Assembly (NCBI RefSeq): GCF_034702125.1
Contig: NC_085878.1
Location: 19,205,057 to 19,269,056, forward strand
Direction of reading: 5' to 3'
DNA length: 64,000 bases
From: Engraulis encrasicolus
Lineage: Eukaryota; Chordata; Actinopteri; Clupeiformes; Engraulidae
In this document: piece by piece, positions 24,066 to 34,529 of the stretch
Layout: the number at the start of each line of letters is the position of its first letter
How positions within the stretch are numbered: position 1 is the stretch's first letter
Program-made: the position numbers and the translations under genes
The notes under the pieces: model-generated
What the model was told of the DNA's origin: nothing
What the model saw: only the letters and a program-made list of their open reading frames with translations
Databases searched by the model: none

Positions 24066-25370
24066 TGTTGAGGGTAACGTCGCCCAGCAGTCTTTAGAGC
24101 GGATGGTACACCCAGGAAGTCAAAGACAAGGAGTTGTAGATAATGGTTTTTTTTATTTTGTAGAACCCAAGGAAGGCCTCAGAGGCAGAAATCAAAATAA
24201 AGGTATATGATAACTAAACTACAAACAAAAGAACTGAAGAAAAATATGAACAAACAAACAAAGACGGTATGATAACCAAAGCAAAGATAAAATGGCTAGA
24301 TACAGCCACATAGCAAACTAGCAAAATCACATTGCTGTCAATGTTTGCCTTGGAGCTCAGAGACTCATGTCTCTCAATCAGCAGCTCTCCAGACCAAATG
24401 AAACACTCACCCATTTGAACACCCTGGTCACATGACCTTAATTGGAACATACCAATCTGCACAACAACTACAGGCAGAGATTCTTTAAGTATATAGAGAT
24501 ATGCCAACATAATAGGTTTCTATGGGCACCTAACGCGACCAGGTTCCGGTCTGCCTAAAGGGCCGTGTCATAATGCTCCTACAATGAATAGAACAGTCAT
24601 TAGGTCTGCCTAGGTCTGCCTAAGGGGGGCCATAATAGAACCAGGAAACAATGGGCCAATGGAACCTCTCTCTCTCTACTCTCTCTGCTACAGGGGTGTC
24701 AAAGGTGAAAGGCACCATAAATGCTTTAAACAGCTTCTAATCATAATCATTTAAACATGATATAAATATAAAGTCAATAGAAAATACATCTGCTGTGGTT
24801 TGACTAAGCAAACACGAAACCTTCAGCCTAACTACATAATGTTAAAACATTAATCCAGTCCACTTCCTGGAAACCGGAGGTTGACAGGACACTTAAACGA
24901 ACCCAGAGCGCTTAAGAGTCTTTTAGACGATGAGGAACTCACCATGTGCCTGGTAAGTTAAAAAGTTTGCTCTTCAAGAAATCTTTTTAAACCGTTTTAC
25001 TTAAATCTAAATAAACTCAACATTACAAATAAAGAATGACCTGTGTGATTATTTCAACTGAAACCAAAAAAGAATGATTGAATGCTTTTAAACTGTAAGG
25101 GTTGAAACAATGGATGATGAAGCTATAGCATTTTACAAACTCACTGCAGCATTGGATTTTAAATGTGCACACTCAACTACCAGAGAGTAATGACTGAAAC
25201 GTTTGATGAATGAAATGTACAAAGTATAATGCTCAACTGAAGACACAAAACATATTAAGTAAATGGCATGCAAGCAAACAATTTTCCTTAGAGCAACTCT
25301 GAATGTTCATGGAGTCTTTACCACTTAGCAGCACCTGGCTGCAGTGACGGCGCATGGTTGCCCCGTCACA
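24066..25370. mobile_element. Solo LTR (1,305 bp) inside the hAT MITE
   Basis: The segment begins TGTTGAGGG and ends CCCGTCACA, giving the TG...CA termini of a long terminal repeat. It is flanked by a perfect 5-bp duplication, GCCCT, at 24,061-24,065 and 25,371-25,375. Removing it and one GCCCT restores the MITE's terminal repeat. No gag, pol or env frame is present, so it is best read as a solo LTR left by recombination between two LTRs. The parent family (Gypsy, BEL or ERV) cannot be decided from the LTR alone. Confidence 0.82.
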
Positions 25371-25480
25371 GCCCTAAATTAAAATTTTTCACCACCAGCC
25401 AAACAGGCGAGTAGATGAATCTTACTAGCCAAACACACACTCATTAATGGGTCAAAGTGGCTGGTAAGCTGGACTTTTTT

Positions 25481-25536
25481 ACCGGCCAAATGCTGGTGAA
25501 ATTTCCAAAATGAAATTTCACCAGCATTTGGCCGGT
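25481..25536. repeat. Perfect 24-bp hairpin with 8-nt loop
   Basis: The left arm (25,481-25,504) starts ACCGGCCAAATGCTGGTG. The right arm (25,513-25,536) is its exact complement. The loop is CCAAAATG. It is the core of the MITE. Confidence 0.95.
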
Positions 25537-25865
25537 TGGCTGGTGTTAATTTAGAGCCCTGGTAATAATGAATATTAAGGAGAGCTGCATGTCTGACCCC
25601 AGGTCTGGCCAACATCTGGGTCAATCAACACACAGCTGACCCAGACTATGACCACTATCTGTCAGCCTGTCAAAGACTGAGTTTAGAGCTCAGCTCTGAG
25701 GGACAGACTGCCAAGCCACACTGCATGGCAGTAGTTACCTCACATTTGTAGTACCTCACTTCACTGATCATCATCAGTGGTGCAGTGTTTCCTTCAAGTT
25801 CACAAAGAACTTGACTTACCCTAAAATAGAGGTGGTAGCACTACTGCCCTCATCATCTCTTCTGT

Positions 25866-26135
25866 GGCAGTGGTGCTCAGGTGGTAGAGGAGCCGTTCTG
25901 AAACCAGAAGGTTGCAGGTTTGATCCCGACTCCGCCTGACCCCCATCGACGTGTCCTTGAGGAAGATACTTAACCCAAAGTTGCTCATGGTGGCAGGGTG
26001 GTATACCCTGCGTGGCAGCCACTGGCACTGGTGTGTGAATGAGAGTGTGAAGGAATGAATGTGAGGCACACAATGTAAAGCGCTTTGAGTGCTTGAAGGA
26101 GTGGAAAGGCGCTATATAAATGCAGTCCATTTACC
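25866..26135 (+). mobile_element. tRNA-derived SINE with conserved AAAGCGCTTTGAG...GGCGCTATATAAATG tail
   Basis: An A-box-like GGTGCTCAGGTGGTAGAGG lies at about 25,872 and a B box GGTTTGATCCC at 25,917-25,927. The body includes GTGTCCTTGAGGAAGATACT. The 3' part has AAAGCGCTTTGAGTGCTTG and AAAGGCGCTATATAAATGCA, a tail common to widespread teleost SINEs of the V-SINE type (family assignment from memory). It is present only in copy A because it lies in the 4.5-kb block. Confidence 0.85.
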
Positions 26136-27317
26136 ATCTCTCCATGTCCTCTTCTACCTATCTCTCCATGTTTTCTATCTGGCCGTAGTAGTGTGAGGTC
26201 TGCAGAGAGCCAAGAATTTCTATTTTTTCTTTGGTATCCTAAAAGCCTTCTCCTTCTTTGTGTCACGGAGACATGCCCTGCTCTTAAAATAGTCAGACAA
26301 TAAGAGCCCACAATATTTGAGTCCAGCTGTGGCTGTAGGCGTGATGCGCTCTGAAACCTTACTGCAATTCCATTCTTATTCCCTTCCATTTCCCCTCTGT
26401 ATAGTACTCGGTGTAGCACATTACAAGGATCTTGCTCTCCCGTCTTCAGTGCTGTGGTAAAACTAGAGTGTAGAGCTCCTCAAGATCAAAGCAGGAACAT
26501 ACGGTACATAAATAGATAGGAACACACCCACACACCCACGCACACTTGTCAATCTCACTCTTTTTTCTGGAACGCACACAACACTCATACATGCATACAT
26601 ACACATACAACACAACAAACAGAAACACCCATTTACATATGCTGTATGCATACACTCTCATTCTCTCTCTTTCTTGTTCTACTCAAACGAACTGAATGTC
26701 AGAACAAGATGTAGTACCCTATTCTAGTGCACGAGCCAAGGAGTTTTTAAAATAAAGTGCACCAACCTAAACCATGCTTGACAGCCAGCCCTCTCCTTTG
26801 GACCCACAGAATTATTATGCACTTACTTAGAAAAACAAAGCCTGAAGGTCTGAAGCAATATGATGTAAAATGCAATATGTACATAGGTAAGGAAATCATT
26901 TACATTGGAAATATGCAAATAACAGCAACCTGACACACAAAGCTATTTTCTATACCTCAATCTTGACAGCACCTTTAGACAGAGACTGACTGATCAGTTC
27001 AGCCCAAGGACAGAACTTAAAGACATGACCTCGAGGAGATGTGGCTCATGCAGGATATGATTTTCATGATTATGCAGACCACGTCTTTCATTCACTTTCT
27101 GTATAGTATTATGTTAATGACTCATGTTAGCCTTTTGCCACAAGAATAAGAGAGTGACCTTCTCAAATTTGAGAACTTTTAGGTTCCTCAGAGAATTCTT
27201 AGGGATTCCTTTACAGTGGCAAAATAAGGATTCTTCAAGGATTTGTTTTAATTAATGTATAGTGTATAGGTCCTCAGGTCTACCTCCAGTGGGTTGAAGA
27301 CACAGTTTCTGATTCTT

Positions 27318-27471
27318 TTTCTTTTTTTTGTCTTTTTGACTCTATTTGATAGGACAGTGAAGGTGGTGACAGGAAGCGAGTGGGGAGAGAGAGACGGGGA
27401 AGGGCCGGCAAAGGACCGGGTCAGCCGCATGATAGATGAGTGCCCTACCTTTTGGCCATGGCAGGGCCAGC
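27318..27471 (-). mobile_element. tRNA-derived SINE (family 1), minus strand, B box deleted
   Basis: The reverse complement matches the SINE at 1,870-2,031: GGCCCTGCCATGGCCAAAAG head, GCGGCTGACC, CCTTCCCCGTCTCTC and CGCTTCCTGTCACCACC. It goes from GGCTGACCCGG directly to TCCTTTG, so about 20 bases carrying the B box are missing. It is flanked by an 11-bp perfect target duplication, TTCTGATTCTT, at 27,307-27,317 and 27,472-27,482. Confidence 0.88.
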
Positions 27472-27651
27472 TTCTGATTCTTCATCATTAAGTCAGGTCT
27501 GAATGTCTTTGGGACAAAACATGGGAACATTTCTAAGTGCAACTTGGCTCTTCTCACCATCATGACCTGGATCTTGTTCTCTTGCTCAGACATTCAATAC
27601 AGTACGGTACTGTGTTTGACTGTCTCACTCACTTATTCTGTTTATGTCACG

Positions 27652-27699
27652 CACTCGCACACACATACACGCATGCACACACACATACACACACACACA
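27652..27699. repeat. CA compound array at right edge of the block missing from copy B
   Basis: CA units with TACAC and GCATG interruptions. Its right flank (CCACTTGAAAAGTCC) matches the right flank of the CA array in copy B at 52,227. Confidence 0.93.
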
Positions 27700-27815
27700 A
27701 ACCACTTGAAAAGTCCTTCTCTTCTGTGCATCGGAGTGCTTGAGCAACTTCAAAGAACCAAGTGCAAGAAGGTGCAAGTGGAAGTTGCATCTCCTGAAGC
27801 CGTCTCCTTTTGACA

Positions 27816-27968
27816 CAGGCAGGCAGACACACAAGCAGGAAGGCAGACACACAAGCAGGCAGGCAGGCACACAAGCAGGCCGGCAGGCAGACAGGCACAG
27901 ACAGGCAGGCAGACAGGCAGGCAGGCAGACAGGTAGGCAGGCAGGCAGGCAGGCAGGCACACAGGAGG
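27816..27968. repeat. (GGCA)n with GACA/CACAA variants, copy A
   Basis: GGCA units alternate with GACACACAAGCA blocks. Copy B has the same locus at 52,339-52,578, about 85 bases longer and with different higher-order arrangement. The Ala-Cys-Leu-Pro frames on the minus strand are artefacts of this repeat. Confidence 0.93.
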
Positions 27969-27999
27969 CAGAATGCCCATGAAAGAGGTCACTGTATTT

Positions 28000-28660
28000 C
28001 ATCGCTACGCAACGCCTGTCAACACCAACTTCCCTATCCTCTCTCCCATCTCCACACCTCCACATCTCTCTATTTCTCCCCTCCCTCCCTCTATCTTCTT
28101 CTTTCAAACAGTGGAGATGAAAGTTCCTTTAGCGAGCAGCTAGGGAAGAGGGCAACACGTAGAGCAGAGAGCAACAAGTGTGTACGAGAGAAGAAGAGCA
28201 CTTTTCCTGAATTAAAATGCCTTCAGTGGGTTGCACTGTTAAATGATGAAATCATTATGCGAGGGGGGAGAAGGAGCTTCTTCTGGTATGTGGACTGAAT
28301 GCCAATAAGTGTAGGGTCGAAGAACACAGACAAATTATGAAAATTGTTTATGATGTTGGTGGTGATTTCATGCAGTCTTCAAGAGAGAGGCCATACGGGG
28401 ATACGCTGCTCATGCAAAATGTATGTTGCCATGGAGCCGCCCGTCACACTCCCCTCTCATTTCTACCTGCTGGGCAACAATACCTTTGAATTAATCCCCA
28501 AAATACCCAAGACTTTCGGATTGACTTCCTGAAATAAACACTTCCTCTGGCACACACTACACTACATCACTACACAGCACAAAAACACACACTAACGACC
28601 AACACACCATACACACAGTATATAGTAGCATAAAATGCCTACATGCCCCTGTTCAAATGT
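28000..28660. other. Single-copy sequence shared by both copies, no gene recognised
   Basis: Well matched by 52,605-53,265. It contains stretches such as CTGCTGGGCAACAATACC that are identical in both copies. No supported reading frame. Confidence 0.4.
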
Positions 28661-28671
28661 CAGGTTTTGGG

Positions 28672-28978
28672 GATTTTTTGTAAGAGTATATCAGCGTGGC
28701 ACATGTTGATATGGCAATATTTGTTCACTCCTCTTTGCAAAAGCCCTCCATATCTGACAGATTGCAAGTGCATCTCCTGTACACAGTCCTCCTCAGATAC
28801 AAGATTGATCTTTTGGACTTTTGGAGTTCAGACCTGAATAACATTTGGGTGATCTGAGGAGGACTGTGCACATGAGATGTACTTGCAATCTGTACAATTT
28901 GAAGTTCTTTTTCAAAGAGGAGTGGACAAATATTGCCACATCAACATGCGCCACCATGATAGACTCATACCAAAAAAA
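28672..28978. repeat. Long inverted repeat (about 127-bp arms), copy A
   Basis: The left arm, 28,672-28,798, pairs with the right arm, 28,852-28,978, around a loop of about 53 bases. GGCACATGTTGATATGGCAA pairs with TTGCCACATCAACATGCGCC, and TCCTCCTCAGAT pairs with ATCTGAGGAGGA. It is probably a foldback or MITE-like element and predates the duplication, because copy B has it too. Confidence 0.88.
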
Positions 28979-29039
28979 GACTAAGTGCTGTGATACAGTA
29001 CAAGCCAACAAAGTATACATTTCAGGGTGTGCATATTTA

Positions 29040-31330
29040 TGAATTAAGTTTTTTATTTATTTATTTTAAATACCTAAGGACTAGCAACCAACCTGAACAA
29101 GAATGTACTCTGCTACTGTATAATACATAGTCACAACCTTACAGGCTACTACGTCTACGGTATATCCTATAAGCAGGAAGACACAGAAAGACAGAGACGG
29201 CCAGTCAGACATAAACAGACAGATAGACAGATATTGGTAAATATCTCAGCACCTCTTCCCTCTCCATCTATAGCACCACCACACAACTCCCAGCACCACT
29301 TCCCCCATATCTCTCCTCCAACCCTGCATTGATTCTGTCTGTGGTGTGATATGCCTTGGCTGGCATGAGGTCCGACGCATCCGTGCAGCGGTGTCTGTCT
29401 GCCACTAAGTGACGCTCTGAGCTGAGCCGGCGCGCATATTGATCAGAGCCGCCCCCACCAGGGGAGCTCACGGCATGCTGCTGTGCTATCGGTCACTATG
29501 GTGAAGACATTGCCAACGTCAACTGTGACCCTTAAAGTGATTCCAGTGCACCCTAGGGACGTAGAGAGCGGAGCCGAGCGGAGGGAGAGAGGGTAGTCTT
29601 CAGGTCTATAAGGACTAAGGACTGTCTAGTTCTCCCTGAGGATAAAGTGAAGCTGATGCAATGTAGTGAAGCCTTTGGTTGATTCAGACATTGGGCAAAT
29701 CGACCATTTAAGGATATGTCAAACACATTTTGGGCTCTACTTTCATGATCAGAAGCACAAGTGTAATGTAGGTAGGCTATGTTCAATCCATATTTGCAAT
29801 TTTGACAGTAGAAAATTGTGTTGACTATTGCTGCAGATGGGTCTGTCAACAGGCCTGTTCACTCTTTGCTTTGCTTAACAACATTATGATGTTATCGGAT
29901 TATGACAGGGTCGTTACAATCTTGGAGACAGTAAGGTCATAACATCTCTCTAACGTCTCTCTGCAAAGGTGAAGAACATACATATCAGCTGCATAACTAT
30001 TGGTAAACACACTTGCTTATGGGCCTGCTGCAATAAAAGCTTGTCAATTACTGATACATAGCTATGGCTTAAAGGGGCGTTCCTGCACGCATGTTTAAAC
30101 AAGAGTTGCCATACTCTGAAAATAATAAATAAATATTTCACCAGGGAGTGAAACAGCCTGTTTTAAAGCTGTTATACATGAATTAAAGAGAGGGAGTTTT
30201 TGGACTTTAAAAGTTTCATGAAGTGCTAAAGTAAAATTTAAAAAAAAATGTTACTTAATTTATTGATGAAAAGTTTTATATGTAGTCTATAATTAATTGT
30301 AACACAGTGTTGTGAATTTTGCAATAATGAGCACTTGCTGAGTAATTTTTTTTAGGGTGAAATATTGCCACTTTACAATGGTCTTGACTTTGAAAAAAAT
30401 AAGATGTTATATTAAGCCACGTTTAAATCCAATCCCAAAAGGCTTTTGGGAAGAAGCAATTGCAAATTTACATCTGGCCTTTGCCTCATGACTCTTAAAT
30501 AACAACAATGTGGGTTTAACATAGTTTCTTCAAATAGTGGAAGTAACAGCCATTTGTCACTGTGGTAATTGGAAAGTTCAGCACAGCAAATTTACTCATG
30601 CCATTGCACCCCTCACATATTGTACATGAGTAGAGAGCAGATAATGGTGCCTGGAGACCAAAGTGTGTGGGAATGGTACCATGTTTTCACTGTGCTTGGA
30701 ACGTTAGTAGCCTAATCCTCCCCCCCTCCGAAGCCTCATACAGTATTGGTAGTGCTGAGCTATCGGACTGGTCCTGGAACTGGAGCGTTGACTAGAAGGT
30801 GGAGGGTTCATCCCTGAGTGGCGGACTGCACAGGAACACCTCAGTTACACTCACTCAGGGTCCCTCAGGGGCAGGGGCAGAATTACGCACAGGCTTAGGG
30901 GTCCTGTGGCAGGATGCAATATTGAAAAAAAAAAACTTCTGTCATGTTGAATTCAGTTGATAGACATGGGATCCTTCATTCCTACCTTGAAATTGTAGCA
31001 CAGTCTATGTAAATCTGTCAGCCTAGGGGCCCCAGAGCATCTTAATCCATCTCTGGGTACTGTGCTCACTCAGGGTCCTCCCTCCTCAGGGGCACGTCTG
31101 GCAGCTGGTGAATTCAAATCTTCTACCCTCTTGTCACAGGTGTTACCTCACCATTAACTTAACGGACAGGCCACCAGTGCTCTATATAGTTCTTTTTGTT
31201 CGATTTTAAGACAAAAAATATTTAAAGTCGATAAGATAAAATCTCTTTTCCGACCGACAAAGACTTTTGGTGATACGATTTTTTCCCCAGGGCTTTTTGC
31301 TACATTTTGGAACAGCTGCATTTGGAAATC
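29040..31330. other. Single-copy sequence shared by both copies, no gene recognised
   Basis: Aligned with 53,640-55,895 of copy B at the highest similarity seen (about 99% near 29,536-29,845). It includes a GACAGA-type tract near 29,170-29,232. Apart from the tRNA-like fragment at 30,748 I see no gene or repeat that I can name. Confidence 0.4.
30748..30860 (+). mobile_element. tRNA-like SINE fragment
   Basis: GCTGAGCTATCGGACTGG with, about 50 bases on, the B-box-like GGGTTCATCCC (30,804-30,814) suggests the head of a tRNA-derived SINE with no clear tail. The copy B equivalent is at about 55,310-55,420. Confidence 0.4.
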
Positions 31331-31600
31331 AGAACAGTAATCATGGCTCACCCCACTGGAAATAAAAGTTAAGTGTACATGTCTGAGAAGTCTGTGATGA
31401 AATATATGATTAAAAGTGTCAAGATGAAGACAAAGACACTTTGGAGAAATGCACCCCTGAACACTTAAACTCACATTTGAAGAAGTTATACTCATATGCA
31501 ACATTATTTGAGCACCTTCTCTTCCAGAGAAGTCACTTGGTAGTTATTCCGCAAGTACATTAGCAAACACATGTATACAGTGTGTGTTTGTGTCTGACAC

Positions 31601-31792
<192 letters not shown>

Positions 31793-32372
31793 TCAACCCC
31801 ATCTGGATGATGCAGCCTCTCCAGATGAATCAGCCAGCCCTGCCCAGCCCAGCCCAGCCTGCTATAGTATCCTGTAGCGGGAAGCAGAGCCTCATTCAGA
31901 CCCAGTGGTGACGGTCAGTGGAGCAGAGCGCCTGCTAGAATGGTCTGCTCAGGGTCTGTCAGCTGGGTGCTGCTCCGCCATTGATTTTGACCCATGATTA
32001 AGTCACCCTCCAACCCCCCCACTGGGCCCCTGGTGCAGCCAGAGAATATGGAGCTCAGTCTGGGGAGCAGGGGGTGGTGGTGAGGTGGGGGTTCGTCATA
32101 CTTCAATGAATACTGCCACTCCCACACCCCCCCTCACCCCGCGCCACCCTGAAACCCTTCACCATTACACAACACCCACACACTACAAAACTCACACACA
32201 AACCCAACAATAACACACATGCACACACACCAGAAAATCCCACTCCGCCCCCCTCCACCTCACATTAATCGATAGCTCCCGCAGCCCCCTGTATTTTTAG
32301 AAATCTCTCCAGCTCCTTTAAATCGGTTGAGTCGGTTCCAGCTGCCTCTTGGCAGACAGGCCATTCCGGAAG

Positions 32373-32505
32373 GATCAAAGAGAGAGAGAGGAGAGAGGCG
32401 GAAAGAGTGAGTGATGAGGGGGAAAAGAGAGAGAGATACAGTAAAGAGAGACAGAGAGAGAAGGGGAGTGAAAGAGAAACATTAAGAGAGAGAAAATAAG
32501 CATGT

Positions 32506-32594
<89 letters not shown>

Positions 32595-32660
32595 GGAGTG
32601 AAACAGAAACATTGAGAGGGGGAATGTAAAAGATAGAGAGAGACAGAGTGGGCAGAGAGA
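32373..32660. repeat. GA-rich tract with pure (GA)n core, copy A
   Basis: Degenerate GA units surround a pure core at about 32,512-32,591, flanked by two copies of an AGGGGAGTGAAA(G/C)AGAAACATT motif. The copy B core (56,916-56,967) is shorter. Confidence 0.93.
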
Positions 32661-32796
32661 GAGAGGAAGTGAAAGAGCGATACAAACAAATCTGAGCACT
32701 CCAAAAAACTCCAAAATCCCTGTTTACTGAACATTATCAAATATGATTACATAATGTAGCCAGACTAGCTAGTATAGTGCCATCACAATGCCTCTG

Positions 32797-32903
32797 GGGT
32801 GCCTTTCTCGAAACTGTAGTTGCTAACTATGTTAGCTACTTTGTTGTTTGCGATGCAAATTCCCATTGGCAACTATCCAACTACGCTTTCAAGAAACGCA
32901 CCC
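32797..32903. mobile_element. Palindromic MITE, copy A
   Basis: It starts GGGGTGCCTTTCTCGAAACT and ends AAGAAACGCACCC, with inner complementary parts GTAGTTGC / CCAACTAC. Same family as the split element at 2,303-8,300. Present in copy B at 57,175-57,282. Confidence 0.8.
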
Positions 32904-33254
32904 AAGACTGTTGGTGTGTGTGTAGCTTCAGAATCCCTTGGTGGAGTTAAGCAGAGCTACACCACACATGGAGGACTGGAATCCTGCCGGAATCTTCCAT
33001 GTCTCGAGCCAGAACATTGCCGGAGCATTTATTGTTTCAATATCAATGGCGGCTCACATTGAGGAGTCACAGGAGAGATTATAGGCTATATTGACTCATT
33101 AGAGAGATGAACAGAAAACGTTTTTGAAGGAATTTGTTGGTGTAAGGAGGACGGACAAATGATAGGAAAAGCTAAAGAGAGTCGAGTAGAGTTAGATGAT
33201 TCAAGCCTGTGCATTTCCTGGATCCATGCGATGCCATGTGAACGCCCCTTCAGG

Positions 33255-33303
33255 AGACCTGCGGTTAGGACAGCTTTTGAGACCTGCGGTTAGGACAGCT
33301 TTA
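33255..33303. repeat. 25-bp tandem duplication beside a MITE, copy A only
   Basis: AGACCTGCGGTTAGGACAGCTTT occurs twice back to back. Copy B has a single, diverged version at about 57,632-57,655. Confidence 0.8.
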
Positions 33304-33575
33304 GCTCTTAGTGCAGATGGGGTTGCCGGCGGGTTTATTCACTATTTGCTGAAAATACACAACTACATCATAACAACTTTGCTATGACAGTAGAGAAAGC
33401 CTTAAGTAACATATTAAGAGATAGCCATTACCATTTTGGTGACAGTAAGGTTATAACATAGGCTCTGCGCTAAGGGGTATGGCTCCCTGTAATGTCATAG
33501 CAATGTTCTTATGATGTAGTTAAGCATTTTCAGCAAGTGAATAGGGTCGCCGGTGACCCCAGCTGCGCTAAGGGG
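33304..33575. mobile_element. Palindromic MITE (possible PIF/Harbinger type), copy A only
   Basis: Arms of about 85 bp (33,304-33,390 and 33,494-33,575) are inverted complements: GGGTTTATTCACTATTTGCTG pairs with CAGCAAGTGAATAGGG, and AACTACATCATAACAAC pairs with GTTCTTATGATGTAGTT. TTA sits immediately outside both ends (33,301-33,303 and 33,576-33,578), the 3-bp duplication expected of PIF/Harbinger. Copy B lacks the element. Confidence 0.72.
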
Positions 33576-34362
33576 TTAAGGTTGACAATATCTGGAGTTA
33601 CCATGGCACTTATGACGGTAGCACTCATCTTATGCAAGCCATTATCAAATGCCACAGAAAGAGAAGAAGGCGGTGACAAAACTCCCTTAGGAGACCGAAC
33701 TTGAGCACACTCCTTTGCAATGGGTGGGCGCAGTTTGAATCATCTAAGAAAATCTTTGGTAAAGACATGCATTCTGAAGGCGAAGGCAACATGTGCTCTC
33801 CCAGACATAAGCTCACGAAGCTGTGTGGAACTACTGCACAGGTAGGCAGAGAATCAGGCCCCCTCGCAGTGCCTTGCACCTTGCATGGTGTGGCCACTTC
33901 TGTTGCATTTTACTCCACTAGTGCCAGTACCGTCACAATATATTTCTTGAACACTGAGTGAAGCCGGCGCCCAGCTGCTACATTTTACCTCATCTGTCAG
34001 AAAGTAACATAATGCCCATTGACGGTATCCACAGTCTTTTGCAGTACATGGGACAAAATGGAAAAGAAAAGTCTGACCCACCAGGATACAAATAATGACC
34101 ACATGAAGAAAGGAGGTTCGACTGGATGGAAGCAGAGTTTGGGGTATCACCAGCCCTCCGTGTACATGTCTGCTGAGCACTGAGTCCTACTGTGGCCAGG
34201 AGGTGTAGCCACTGCCAGGCAGGAGGCTGCAAGACTGCCAGGAGTTCACTTCAGCCTTCCTTCTTCAAAGACAGACTTGACAAAGCAAGCATCTCCAAGC
34301 CAGACAGGTGGCCATTCAAACTTTTATTCACTGTGGAAGGTAGGCCAGAGAGAGCATACTTA

Positions 34363-34434
34363 CCCAAATGCACACACACACACACACACAAGCATGGACG
34401 TGCTCACGCACGCACGCACACACGCACGCACGCA

Positions 34435-34529
<95 letters not shown>

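Larger units (their letters stand above)
24057..25561. mobile_element. hAT-type MITE split by a solo LTR
   Basis: The left end CAGGGCCCT is at 24,057-24,065 and the right end AGAGCCCTG closes at 25,561. The rest of the left terminal repeat (CCCTAAATTAA) resumes at 25,371. The target duplication is a perfect 8 bp, GTAATAAT, at 24,049-24,056 and 25,562-25,569. Without the LTR the element is about 195 bp. It contains a perfect 24-bp hairpin at 25,481-25,536. Confidence 0.9.
23182..27700. other. 4.5-kb block present only in copy A
   Basis: Copy B goes from the CA array matching 23,091-23,181 straight into the sequence matching 27,702 onward. The block contains unclassified sequence (23,182-24,048, including a CGACAGA/AATCGC-rich part from 23,750 to 24,000), a hAT MITE with a solo LTR inside it, two SINEs (25,866 and 27,318), short microsatellites and about 1.1 kb (26,140-27,300) with no recognised feature. 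Confidence 0.9.

Noticed and set aside
24066..25370. Full endogenous retrovirus or LTR retrotransposon
   Set aside because: Only a single TG...CA unit with a 5-bp duplication is present, with no internal coding region or second LTR, so solo LTR is the simplest reading.
27816..27968. CRISPR-like regular repeats
   Set aside because: These are tetranucleotide GGCA/GACA microsatellites with no unique spacers, in a vertebrate genome.
32265..32740. Ser-Leu-rich frames around GA arrays (also 56,671-57,087, 41,537-42,100, 40,752-41,387)
   Set aside because: Purine-rich low-complexity DNA yields Ser/Leu/Phe frames on the minus strand. No start context or domain supports coding.
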